The notes below the pieces were generated by a model. That model searched no databases. It saw only the letters and a program-made list of their open reading frames with translations, and was not told where the DNA came from. A stretch of 64,000 bases of DNA from Blastocatellia bacterium (GTDB lineage Bacteria; Acidobacteriota; Blastocatellia; Pyrinomonadales; Pyrinomonadaceae): NCBI GenBank assembly GCA_013697915.1, contig JACCVY010000257.1, positions 17,577 to 81,576 on the forward strand, read 5' to 3'. Below, piece after piece: positions 41,102-49,492 of the stretch. How positions within the stretch are numbered: the first letter of the stretch is position 1; the number at the start of each line of letters is the position of its first letter. Both the position numbers and the translations under genes were made by a program.

Positions 41102-43273
41102 ATGAAAACCTTCTACGTAACAACCCCCATCTACTACGCCAACAGCCTGCCGCATCTTGGCCATCTCTACACGATGATTGTGGCCGACACGATCGCGCGT
41201 CACAAACGCCAGCAGGGAATTGAAACGTTCTTTCTCACCGGCACCGACGAACACGGTATCAACATCGAGCGCGCTGCCCAGCGGAATAATCGAACGCCCA
41301 AAGAGCAAGCCGATTACGTTGTCAGTTACTTCAAGAAGATGACGGCCCAGTTTGGTCTGGATACAGAACACTGCGGCTACGACATTTTCATGCGCACCAG
41401 CGAGCCTTTTCACTACGAGGGTGTGAGCGAGTTTTGGCGGCGCGCTGCCCGAGCGAAAACGCCCAAGGGTAATGACGCGATTTACAAGGGTCACTATGCG
41501 GGCTGGTTTTGCGCGGCCTGCGCTGCCTATAAGACCGAAGATGAATATGCAAAGCCCCGGAACGCCGGGGACCCGCCAACCTGTCTGATCCACGACCTGG
41601 CGCTCGATCGTATTTCCGAGGATAGTTATTTCTTTCGACTGTCCGACTATGGCGATGCGTTGCTGGAGCTTTACGAATCACGCCCCGATTTTGTGCAACC
41701 GGAAACGCGGAAGAATGAAGTCACCAGCTTTGTGCGCGGCGGACTACAAGATCTTTCGGTCAGCCGTTTGCAGAGTTCGGTGAGTTGGGGTGTGCCCGTG
41801 CCGGACGATCCTGACCACACAATGTATGTTTGGTTTGATGCGCTTACGAACTACATCACCGCGATTGGTTTTGGCAACGAGCAACAGAATCGTGCCGTCG
41901 GTTTTGAAAAATTCTGGCCGGCACTGCATCTGGTTGGTAAAGACATTCTGCGCTTCCATGCTGTCTATTGGCCCGCCTTCCTGATGGCGGCGGGCGTCGA
42001 ACAACCGCGCGGCATTGTGGCGCATGGCATGTGGCTCGATCCGAACGGCAGAAAAATGTCCAAGACGTTAGGTAACACGATCGAGCTGGACGTGCTTGGC
42101 AAATATTTTTCAGTGGATGCGATTCGTTATTTTTGTTTACGCGAAATGGTGTTCGGCCAGGATGGGCGCTTTGGTTATGAAGCAGTGATCGATCGCGCCA
42201 ACAGTGATTTGGCCGGCGGACTGGGCAATCTTTCCAGCCGCACGTTGACGATGATTACGCGTTACAACAGCGGCCGCGTGCCTTCAGGTGTGATCTCGGA
42301 AGATAAACTGCTGCTGGCAAAACGCGCCGGCGTGGACACCGACGCCACCACAATTGCGGGCTTCATCGAGCACGCGCGCGTACAATATCTGCAGCATCTT
42401 GAAACCTATTCATTTAGTCGCGCGCTGGAAACAGCCTGGTCCATTGTCGCGCGCGTCGACAAAATGATCAGCAAAGCGAAGCCCTGGGAGCTCGCCAAAG
42501 ATATCAACCAAACTCAGACCCTGGGTGCGGTATTGTATCGCGCCGCGGAAACGCTGCGTTGGTTATGCGTCATGCTCTATCCGGTGATGCCGGCGGCAAC
42601 GCTGGAAATTTGGCGACAGCTGAATCTCAGCGAGAAGCTACCCGAGCTGGATCCGGCAAAACTTAAATGGGGTGAACTCAAGGAAGAGGCGCCAATCGGC
42701 GAAGTAAAACCGATCTTCCCGCGCATCGATAAAGCAAAAACCATGGACGAGATAAATCGAAAGTCAGAGGTCGGAAGTCAGAAGTCAGAAGTCGGAAGGC
42801 AAGGGTCAGAAACGCATTCCGGCCAACATGCAACGGAAGCGGATGCGGTTCCAGGTGCTTCGCAAGCAGAAACCAAACCGGCTGCGCCACAACACGGCGC
42901 GACGGAAGCCGATGCCGTACCGGGCGCAGAAGGCCTCGCGAACTTAATCGATATCACCGACTTCACCAAAGTGGAACTTCGTGTGGGCCAGGTCTTAACA
43001 GCAGCGCGCATTCCAAAATCCGATAAGCTGCTGCTGTTGAGCGTGGACATTGGAGAACAGCAGCCGCGCCAGATTCTGGCGGGGATCGCGGAGCATTACA
43101 CGCCGGAAGAGCTGACGGGGCGCAAGATTGCGGTCGTTGCCAACCTCAAACCACGAAAAATGCGCGGCCATGAATCGCAAGGTATGTTGCTCGCTGCATC
43201 GGTTGGCGACGGCGACAAACCCGTGCTTGCTACCTTTGTTGATGATGTTCCCAACGGCGCCCGTCTGAAGTAA
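41102..43273 (+). CDS. metG: Methionyl-tRNA synthetase with C-terminal tRNA-binding domain
   Basis: Class I synthetase charging tRNA-Met, 723 residues. The HIGH-type motif is LPHLGHLYTM. The zinc knuckle is FCAACAAY with CLIH, i.e. C-X2-C...C-X2-H as in Thermus. KMSKS is present as RKMSKTLGNT. The Trbp111-like domain fills the last 110 residues (TDFTKVELRVGQVL). The linker (about residues 545-618) is unusual: it contains in-frame heptamer repeat sequence and the peptide ATEADAVPGA twice. The start is set by MKTFYVTTPIYYANS. Confidence 0.95.
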   Translation: MKTFYVTTPIYYANSLPHLGHLYTMIVADTIARHKRQQGIETFFLTGTDEHGINIERAAQRNNRTPKEQADYVVSYFKKMTAQFGLDTEHCGYDIFMRTSEPFHYEGVSEFWRRAARAKTPKGNDAIYKGHYAGWFCAACAAYKTEDEYAKPRNAGDPPTCLIHDLALDRISEDSYFFRLSDYGDALLELYESRPDFVQPETRKNEVTSFVRGGLQDLSVSRLQSSVSWGVPVPDDPDHTMYVWFDALTNYITAIGFGNEQQNRAVGFEKFWPALHLVGKDILRFHAVYWPAFLMAAGVEQPRGIVAHGMWLDPNGRKMSKTLGNTIELDVLGKYFSVDAIRYFCLREMVFGQDGRFGYEAVIDRANSDLAGGLGNLSSRTLTMITRYNSGRVPSGVISEDKLLLAKRAGVDTDATTIAGFIEHARVQYLQHLETYSFSRALETAWSIVARVDKMISKAKPWELAKDINQTQTLGAVLYRAAETLRWLCVMLYPVMPAATLEIWRQLNLSEKLPELDPAKLKWGELKEEAPIGEVKPIFPRIDKAKTMDEINRKSEVGSQKSEVGRQGSETHSGQHATEADAVPGASQAETKPAAPQHGATEADAVPGAEGLANLIDITDFTKVELRVGQVLTAARIPKSDKLLLLSVDIGEQQPRQILAGIAEHYTPEELTGRKIAVVANLKPRKMRGHESQGMLLAASVGDGDKPVLATFVDDVPNGARLK
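42760..42811 (+). repeat. 7-bp repeat array inside metG
   Basis: Seven or so tandem units (AGAGGTC, GGAAGTC, AGAAGTC, AGAAGTC, GGAAGGC, AAGGGTC) of the same family as the STAS/HD-GYP intergenic array. It is read in frame in the linker between the anticodon-binding and tRNA-binding domains. The encoded peptide includes KSEVGSQKSEVG. The host domains look intact. Confidence 0.85.
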
Positions 43274-43421
43274 CCATGGGTGTTTCTAGTTTGTCTTTCT
43301 CTCACTAATGGTGGCGAGTAGTTAAAGAAACACGCGATTTTTGCCCTCGCCTGGATTATTATCTTCGCAAACAGAACTCAACTGGACTCATCATTTACTC
43401 AAACCTCAAGGAGAAAACGTC

Positions 43422-43841
43422 ATGAACAAAATCGCAAACATCGTCGCGACTCTTCGCTACGGTGGCAGCGTTGCTTCGTCGGAGTTCAACGATCTGCCCG
43501 CCGTTCACGCGAACGCGGCGCCTTCAATTGAAAACTGGCAAATGAATTTTGCAGGAGGCACGCTCAGTGGCTCGTGCCAGATCACTTCGGACCGGCCGAT
43601 CACAGGCGCCGGGCTGCTTGCCTACTCAGAAGACGGTGTCACATTTTACTTCGGGACTTATTGCTCGATGACTGATGCCAAAAACCAAACCAACGACACC
43701 CTGGCGCTGCCGACGGCGAGTACTGCGCTCTTCAACCCGGACACCAACGGGCGCAATGTCATGGGGATAGTTTACGGCGAATTGGTCGGCACGGATGGAA
43801 AACTAATCCCATTCAGTCAACAACAGAACTTCACTGTTTGA
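43422..43841 (+). CDS. Small hypothetical protein
   Basis: 139 residues from ATG 43422, which has an AAGGAG site 8 nt upstream; an in-frame start at 43341 lacks one. No family recognised. There is no clear signal peptide. The body looks beta-rich, with two central cysteines (SCQIT, YCSMTD) and motifs GGTLSGSC, GLLAYSEDGVTFYFGT and GIVYGELVGTDGKLIPF. It is isolated between metG and tatD. Confidence 0.7.
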   Translation: MNKIANIVATLRYGGSVASSEFNDLPAVHANAAPSIENWQMNFAGGTLSGSCQITSDRPITGAGLLAYSEDGVTFYFGTYCSMTDAKNQTNDTLALPTASTALFNPDTNGRNVMGIVYGELVGTDGKLIPFSQQQNFTV

Positions 43842-43854
43842 AGAACTTTGAGAT

Positions 43855-43943
43855 ATCCGCAGATTACAAAGATTCCGCCGATTCTGTAAAAGCAGATGTG
43901 TTTCCGTCTTTTTGATCGGTGTAATCGTCGTAATCTGAGGATT
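43855..43943. repeat. Inverted repeat of the CAGATTAC type
   Basis: Left arm ATCCGCAGATTACAAAGATT plus CCGCCGATT (43855-43883) and right arm ATCGGTGTAATCGTCGTAAT plus CTGAGGATT (43915-43943), inverted with several mismatches. In the 212-bp gap before tatD. The remaining bases hold nothing recognised. Confidence 0.7.
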
Positions 43944-44053
43944 TAGTTCATACCAACCGAGCGCATTGCGCCGCCGCCAACCACCGAGTCATCTAACAAC
44001 CATTTCTTATTGGCTGGCGCTGACGGAGCGGAATAAAGTAACTTGCCGACCTG

Positions 44054-44848
44054 ATGTTCATTGATTCGCACGCACACATTGATGGGCCGGAGTTTGACGC
44101 GGATCGTGATGAAGTCATCCAACGTGCGCGCGACGCTGGGGTTTCTGTGATTCTCAACGTCGGTACGGGCGATCCGAACAGCGGCGCACTCGAGCGGTCG
44201 GTTGATCTGACATCGCGCAGCGGAAATGTTTATGGGGCGGTCGGCACACATCCTCATGATGCACGTCTCTACGACAACTCGGCTGAAGACAAAATCAGAA
44301 AACTCATCAATGATCATTCACGCGTTATCGCTTGGGGTGAGATCGGCCTCGACTTTCACTACGACAACTCGCCTCGTGAGGTGCAGCTAGACGTTTTCCG
44401 CCGGCAATTAAGGTCCGCGCGCGGATTGAAAGTTCCGGTGATCGTTCACACACGCGAGGCGGAAGTCGAAACGATTGAAGCGCTGCGAACAGAATGGTTC
44501 GGCCCGGGATTGGCTGGCATCATGCATTGCTTCAGCGGCAGTCAGTGGCTGGCGGAGCAGGCAATCGAACTGGGAATGCTAATTTCCTTTTCCGGAATCC
44601 TTACGTTCAAGAAGGCAGATGACTTGCGCGCCATTGCGCGACGTGTTCCGCTGGATCAGTTACTTATTGAAACTGACTGTCCTTACCTGACGCCCGTACC
44701 CTATCGCGGAAAACGAAACGAGCCAGCCTATGTGGTTGAAGTGGCGCGGTGCCTCGCAGAATTGCGTGAAATTAGCCTGGATGAGATTGCTAATATTACT
44801 ACCGCGAATTTCACTCGCTTGTTCGGATTGCCTACCCCTCTCTCCTAG
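44054..44848 (+). CDS. tatD: TatD-family metal-dependent DNase
   Basis: 264 residues, TIM-barrel metallohydrolase of the amidohydrolase superfamily. Characteristic motifs in order: IDSHAHID, VGTHPHDA, WGEIGLDFHY, VIVHTREAE, IMHCFSGS and LIETDCPYLTPVPYRGKRNEP. All expected metal ligands are present. Family members have 3'-5' exonuclease or deacylase activity. YajQ follows after 92 bp. Confidence 0.94.
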   Translation: MFIDSHAHIDGPEFDADRDEVIQRARDAGVSVILNVGTGDPNSGALERSVDLTSRSGNVYGAVGTHPHDARLYDNSAEDKIRKLINDHSRVIAWGEIGLDFHYDNSPREVQLDVFRRQLRSARGLKVPVIVHTREAEVETIEALRTEWFGPGLAGIMHCFSGSQWLAEQAIELGMLISFSGILTFKKADDLRAIARRVPLDQLLIETDCPYLTPVPYRGKRNEPAYVVEVARCLAELREISLDEIANITTANFTRLFGLPTPLS

Positions 44849-44940
44849 CGACAACTTTCACATGCTCGCCGTTTGATGTTATTCTCAAAGGCCAAACAAT
44901 CTTCCATTTTGATCGGCGTTATTGAGCACTTAAGACCGCA

Positions 44941-45438
44941 ATGGCCCAGCAAAATTCTTTCGACATCGTATCGCAGGTGGATCGCGCCGAAGTAACGAAC
45001 GCGATTCAGCAAACCATCAAGGAGGTTCGCCAGCGCTTTGACTTCAAAGGCAGCACTGCGACCGTTGTCCTTGAAAAGGACGAGTTGATACTTAGCGCCG
45101 AAGACGAAACCAAGCTGCGGAATATGAATGACATCCTGCAGCAGAAGCTGGTGCGACGCAGCGTGCCGCTCAAGGCTTTGAGTTACGGCACGGTCGATCC
45201 GGCAGCGGGCGGCAGCGTAAGGCAACGAGCGCAGATTCAGCAGGGCATCCCGCAGGAGAAAGCCAAGGAAGTTGTAAAGTTCATCAAAGATTCGAAAGCG
45301 AAAGTTCAGGCATCGATTCAGGGTGATGTGGTGCGCGTTTCGGGTAAGGATCGCGACACCCTGCAGGACATTATTGCCAAACTCAAAGCGAAAGATTTTG
45401 GCATCGACATGCAATTTTCAAATTACCGGACAAACTGA
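44941..45438 (+). CDS. yajQ: YajQ-family nucleotide-binding protein
   Basis: 165 residues, UPF0234/YajQ. It begins MAQQNSFDIVSQVDRAEVTN, nearly the family consensus, and contains RFDFKGSTA, LSYGTVDPAAGGSVRQ and the C-terminal DFGIDMQFSNYR. A Xanthomonas homologue binds c-di-GMP and regulates transcription. Whether this one does is inferred only. The window also holds c-di-GMP synthesis and breakdown genes. Confidence 0.94.
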   Translation: MAQQNSFDIVSQVDRAEVTNAIQQTIKEVRQRFDFKGSTATVVLEKDELILSAEDETKLRNMNDILQQKLVRRSVPLKALSYGTVDPAAGGSVRQRAQIQQGIPQEKAKEVVKFIKDSKAKVQASIQGDVVRVSGKDRDTLQDIIAKLKAKDFGIDMQFSNYRTN

Positions 45439-45469
45439 TCCAAGCTATCGCCGCCAGCATTCAATACCA

Positions 45470-46489
45470 ATGCACGCAACCGAACAAAGCGCAGTACTTG
45501 AAGAGGCCAGGCTTTCGGCAAAGCGCATCTTCACGCTTATAGAGGCCGACCTGTTGCAGGTTGAGACGGAGTTTGAACGACAGGCGCAATCCAATGTTCA
45601 GGTGATTGCGTATCTGGGTGACTACCTGCGCGAGTCAGGCGGCAAACGCGTCAGGCCGGCGCTTACGATTCTTTCCAACTACGCAGTTGGTGGCGATGGC
45701 TCGCGTTACAACTCCATTCGCATGGCAACGGTGATGGAGTTTTTGCACACAGCGACGCTGGTCCATGACGACATCATTGACAAAGCCGACACGCGCCGGA
45801 ATCGCCCTACGGTTAACGCCCTTTATGGAAATGAAACTGCGGTGCTAATGGGCGACTGGCTTTACATGTCTGCTTTTGAAACCAGCCTCGCCGAGCGATC
45901 GTTACCCATTCTCGACATTCTGACGCGCGTCACCCGTAAGATGACTGAAGGCGAATTGCTTCAGTTGACGACCTTGAATCGCACCGATGTTTCTGAACAG
46001 CACTACCTCGACGTCATCCAACGGAAGACCGCGTATCTCTTCAGCGCCTGCTGCGAAGTGGGCGGCATACTCGGCAACGCCAGCGAACTCGAGCAGAAAG
46101 CGCTGGCCGATTATGGCTTTAATTTGGGCCTCGCATTCCAGTTAACGGATGACTTGTTGGACTTCACCTCGAGCGATGACACGCTGGGGAAGGGAGTTGG
46201 CGTCGACCTGCTGGGCGGCAAAGTAACCCTGCCCTTGATCTACTTGGTGGCCGCGGATTCTTCAGCGCGCGATTTAGTCGATACCGTTATGACTGACGGA
46301 AACTATGAGCAGGTTGAGCGACAACGATTGTTCGCAGCGATGGAGCGCGTTGGCGCCCTCGACCGCGCCAGAAGTCGCGCGGACGAGTTTGCTGAAGCGG
46401 CGCGACGTGCGATCGGAAAGCTGCCGGCTTCTGAGTATTCACAGGCTCTGGAGTCAATTCCTACCTATGTTCTGGACCGCGACCGCTAG
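45470..46489 (+). CDS. Long-chain polyprenyl diphosphate synthase
   Basis: 339 residues from ATG 45470; an earlier in-frame start overlaps yajQ and gives an unrelated leader. All-trans prenyl transferase that makes the side chain of quinones. Two aspartate-rich motifs are HDDIIDKADTRR and LTDDLLDFTS; other landmarks are ESGGKRVRP and GDWLYMSAFE. Heptaprenyl/octaprenyl type by length and motif; chain length is unclear. No ubiquinone or menaquinone genes accompany it here. Confidence 0.92.
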   Translation: MHATEQSAVLEEARLSAKRIFTLIEADLLQVETEFERQAQSNVQVIAYLGDYLRESGGKRVRPALTILSNYAVGGDGSRYNSIRMATVMEFLHTATLVHDDIIDKADTRRNRPTVNALYGNETAVLMGDWLYMSAFETSLAERSLPILDILTRVTRKMTEGELLQLTTLNRTDVSEQHYLDVIQRKTAYLFSACCEVGGILGNASELEQKALADYGFNLGLAFQLTDDLLDFTSSDDTLGKGVGVDLLGGKVTLPLIYLVAADSSARDLVDTVMTDGNYEQVERQRLFAAMERVGALDRARSRADEFAEAARRAIGKLPASEYSQALESIPTYVLDRDR

Positions 46490-46542
46490 GCGCGGGCACG
46501 AGAGTATTGTGCAAACCTGTAAATCCCTTTAAGATTTGTTGA

Positions 46543-47127
46543 ATGATTGATCGGCCCAGCGAGAATCTGCTTTCCCGGTTAGAACAAAGCCTGCGCCAGT
46601 CGCGGGCCGCGCGTATGCACCTGGCCGCGCGGCTGCGGGAGCTGGAAGCTGAAGCGGACAGTGTGCGCGCCGAATTGGCCGAAATGGACACGCTTGCCAG
46701 TCAAACTGAAGCGGCTATTTACCGCCTGTTGTCGTCGGTGCTGGCTTCAAGCAATATTTCGGCTGGGTTGCCATCCGATGCTGAGTTGGAAGCAGCAATG
46801 CGACAGGCACCGGCGCATTCGCGCATGCCGTTGGCGCATGAAGTCACTCGTCAGGCGATTCCTTCGCTGCGCCCAAACACAGAAGCGCTTAGCGATCGGT
46901 TTGCCGATCGCACGATTCCCCAGGCAGTAACGCTGTTACTGCGGGAAGAAGGTGGCGCTCTGCACGTGAATGAAGTCTACAATCGCCTGCTTGAAGGTGG
47001 CTTCCGCTTCACCGGCCAGAATCCCACTATCAGTATCGCCGTCTCACTCAATCGGAACACGCGATTCCGCAAAGTTGCGCCGGGCACGTTCGATCTCATG
47101 ATCCGCGACGCGTCTAAAGCTTCATAG
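46543..47127 (+). CDS. Coiled-coil protein with C-terminal HARE-HTH-like winged helix
   Basis: 194 residues. The N-terminal 70 residues are predicted coiled coil (LEQSLRQSRAARMHLAARLR, ELEAEADSVRAEL). The C-terminal 65 residues fit the HARE-HTH pattern: IPQAVTLLLREEGGALHVNE, VYNRLLEGGFRFTGQNP, SLNRNTRFRKVAPGTFDL. HARE-HTH modules bind DNA or chromatin proteins. Role unknown; neighbour 53 bp upstream is a prenyl synthase, with which no link is obvious. Confidence 0.7.
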   Translation: MIDRPSENLLSRLEQSLRQSRAARMHLAARLRELEAEADSVRAELAEMDTLASQTEAAIYRLLSSVLASSNISAGLPSDAELEAAMRQAPAHSRMPLAHEVTRQAIPSLRPNTEALSDRFADRTIPQAVTLLLREEGGALHVNEVYNRLLEGGFRFTGQNPTISIAVSLNRNTRFRKVAPGTFDLMIRDASKAS

Positions 47128-47158
47128 CGAGTGGTTTCCCACGAACCAAAGCAAAAAG

Positions 47159-47277
47159 ATTTACCACTTCTCATTTTTCATTTGCCATTTTCTATTTGCT
47201 CCCACCAACGGTCCACATCCCTGGCACGCGACCTCCAATGGCCAATGAGAAATGAAAAATGATATATGGAAAATCTG
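47159..47277. repeat. Inverted pair of 7-bp repeat arrays (ATTTGCC type)
   Basis: Left arm 47159-47200 (ATTTACC, ACTTCTC, ATTTTTC, ATTTGCC, ATTTTCT, ATTTGCT) and right arm 47236-47277 (AATGGCC, AATGAGA, AATGAAA, AATGATA, TATGGAA). The unit matches the arrays before the OppB-like gene and metG. It lies in the 227-bp gap upstream of the nucleotidyltransferase gene. Confidence 0.87.
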
Positions 47278-47354
47278 CTAGCTCAGTCTCGTTGGTAGCG
47301 AGTCCAGCCTAGGGCTGTCTTGGCGTTGTCCCAGCGCGCGAATACAATGCCTTC

Positions 47355-48335
47355 ATGCGCGCAATGATTCTTTCTGCCGGCTACGGCACACGACTGTGGC
47401 CGCTGACGGAAGATCGCACCAAGCCTGCCATTCCAATCCTCGGGAAGCCACTCGTCGGCTACGTCGCTGAATATCTCTCTCGTTATGGCTGCGATGAGAT
47501 AGTCGTCAATCTTCATCATCGGCCTGAGTCAGTGCGCCGCGCGCTGGGCGACGGCAGCAGGTTTGGAGTGCGGTTGCATTACGTTGAAGAACCGGAAATC
47601 CTGGGCACGGGCGGTGGAATCGAGAACGCACGCGCGCTGCTTGAGGGTGAGAGTTTCATCGCGGTCAATGGAAAGATAATCACCGACATTGATTTGAATG
47701 CTGCGTTGGAGACACATCGCCGCGCGCAGGCGCTGGCTACGCTGGTTGTCTTGCCTAATCTTTCGTGCGAACGTTTTTCGATGGTGAAAGCAAAAGATGG
47801 AATGTTACAGGGCTTTGGTGGCATGCCTATAAAAGACGATTTCGTTGGTAAAGAGCCGCCGCTCATGTTCACCGGTATTCAGATACTTGAGCCGGCAATC
47901 TTTGACTACATTCCGCGCGGCGTATTTTCGCATTCGACTACAGATGTCTATCCGCAAGCCGTGGCAAAAGGCGAACCCCTTGCTGTTCATGTCGCCCAGG
48001 GAAACTGGTTTGAGCTCTCCACGATACAACGCTATCTCGATATTAGTTTGCAGTTGTTGTCGGAAACGGGCGCCGACATCAGCACGGGAGACGGCTGCAG
48101 CATCTCGATGTCCGCCAAAGTAAATGAAGCAATATTATGGGATAACGTAATCGTAGAAGATGGCGCCCGCGTAAGGCGCGCGATTCTTGCAGATAATGTT
48201 CGCATTCCCGCCGGCGCAGTCATTGAAAACGCGGCTGTTGTGTGTGCTTCGTTGGTCGAGGGGAAAGAACGTCCGCCCAAGGCTTTGAAGGGTGAGATTC
48301 GCGGCGACAATTTTGTTGTGTCTTTAGCTGAGTGA
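47355..48335 (+). CDS. Nucleotidyltransferase, MurU-like, with C-terminal hexapeptide-type repeat
   Basis: 326 residues. The N-terminal NTP-transferase domain has the signature ILSAGYGTRLWPLTEDRTKP and GTGGGIENA, plus VNGKIITD. It transfers a nucleotide to a sugar 1-phosphate. The C-terminal third (from about 245) is left-handed beta-helix-like (EAILWDNVIVEDGARVRRAI). The adjacent kinase gene resembles AmgK, and AmgK-MurU make UDP-MurNAc in cell-wall recycling in Pseudomonas; MurU there is only about 220 residues. Hence MurU-like by context, with another NDP-sugar pyrophosphorylase possible. Confidence 0.78.
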   Translation: MRAMILSAGYGTRLWPLTEDRTKPAIPILGKPLVGYVAEYLSRYGCDEIVVNLHHRPESVRRALGDGSRFGVRLHYVEEPEILGTGGGIENARALLEGESFIAVNGKIITDIDLNAALETHRRAQALATLVVLPNLSCERFSMVKAKDGMLQGFGGMPIKDDFVGKEPPLMFTGIQILEPAIFDYIPRGVFSHSTTDVYPQAVAKGEPLAVHVAQGNWFELSTIQRYLDISLQLLSETGADISTGDGCSISMSAKVNEAILWDNVIVEDGARVRRAILADNVRIPAGAVIENAAVVCASLVEGKERPPKALKGEIRGDNFVVSLAE

Positions 48336-48424
48336 TACAATCACGCGAAATTCTGAAGCAAAATGGCGGGACTGAGGCTGGTCCCGACAACGTTTAATTG
48401 ATTGAGCACCCCCGTTTCCCCAAA

Positions 48425-49471
48425 ATGAGCTCAGCAAAACAGGTCACTGTGAACGCTTTTGAAGTTTCCCCGTCTGAGCGTCTGCTGCGTTTTCTGGAAC
48501 GGCAAGGTGCTGCCGGCAACTCGGTCGTGCCGCTGACTCCTGATGCGTCAACGCGCAACTACTTTCGCCTTCCGTGGAAGCAGGGCACGGCCGTCGCTGC
48601 CGTTTATCCCGAGCCCTTCGATGCGGACGTGCATCCTTACCTCGATGTGAGCCGCCTGTTTCTTCAGAACGGTATTCCGGTGCCGGAGATCTATTGCGTT
48701 GATGGCACGCAAGGCATCATCGTGCAGGAAGACCTTGGGGATCGACCGCTGTTTCGGGTCTATGACGAGGCGCCCGCAGACGAATGTGACGAGTACAAAG
48801 AACGCGCAGTTAATCTGATCGCACAAATTCAGAAAACGACCGCCAGCGCTTATGAGCAACAATCGATCGCCAGTCGACTCGCGTTTGACGAGGCAAAGCT
48901 TTCCTGGGAATTCGATTTTTTCCTCGAGCACTATTTCGGCAGCCTGCGTCACGAAACTTTGCGGCACGCTGAGGCCGCAGAACTCAAGGCAGAACTGAAC
49001 GATATCTCGGCTGAGCTCGCAGCGCGGCCGCGCGTGCTTTGTCATCGCGACTTTCATGCGGCAAACCTCATGGTTGATGGCGACGACCGCTTGCGCGTCG
49101 TGGATCACCAGGATGCGCGGATGGGCCCGGTTACCTACGATCTTGTTTCATTCCTGCTCGACCGTCGAGCTGAGCTGCCGTCGCTCGCTGAATTGCGCGC
49201 TTACAGATTGTTCCTTTTGGAAGAGCGGCGCTTGCTGGGGCTGGACGCGCTTGACCCTGATGAATTCGCTCGCGAGTTCCGTTTGATGACGATCCAGCGC
49301 GGCCTGAAAGCAATCGGCACGTTCTCGTATCAAACGGCGGTGTGTGGCCGCGGCGCGACGTATGAGAGATTTATTCAGCGAACTTTCTGCATTGTGCTTC
49401 AGGCGGCTGACTGGCTTGATAGATTTCCAGTGCTGCGACGCATAATACGAGAGAGACTAAACACGAACTAA
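48425..49471 (+). CDS. Aminoglycoside-phosphotransferase-fold sugar kinase, AmgK-like
   Basis: 348 residues from ATG 48425 (a TTG 27 nt upstream is possible). APH-fold kinase with the catalytic loop CHRDFHAANLMV and metal-binding VVDHQDARMGPVTYDLVSFL. The N-terminal half contains PDASTRNYFR and VQEDLGDRPLF, as in AmgK (anomeric MurNAc/GlcNAc kinase). It follows the nucleotidyltransferase gene by 89 bp, consistent with an AmgK-MurU pair. Antibiotic-modifying activity is not implied. Confidence 0.82.
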   Translation: MSSAKQVTVNAFEVSPSERLLRFLERQGAAGNSVVPLTPDASTRNYFRLPWKQGTAVAAVYPEPFDADVHPYLDVSRLFLQNGIPVPEIYCVDGTQGIIVQEDLGDRPLFRVYDEAPADECDEYKERAVNLIAQIQKTTASAYEQQSIASRLAFDEAKLSWEFDFFLEHYFGSLRHETLRHAEAAELKAELNDISAELAARPRVLCHRDFHAANLMVDGDDRLRVVDHQDARMGPVTYDLVSFLLDRRAELPSLAELRAYRLFLLEERRLLGLDALDPDEFAREFRLMTIQRGLKAIGTFSYQTAVCGRGATYERFIQRTFCIVLQAADWLDRFPVLRRIIRERLNTN

Positions 49472-49492
49472 TTAGGCGGATTGAAAAGCTAA

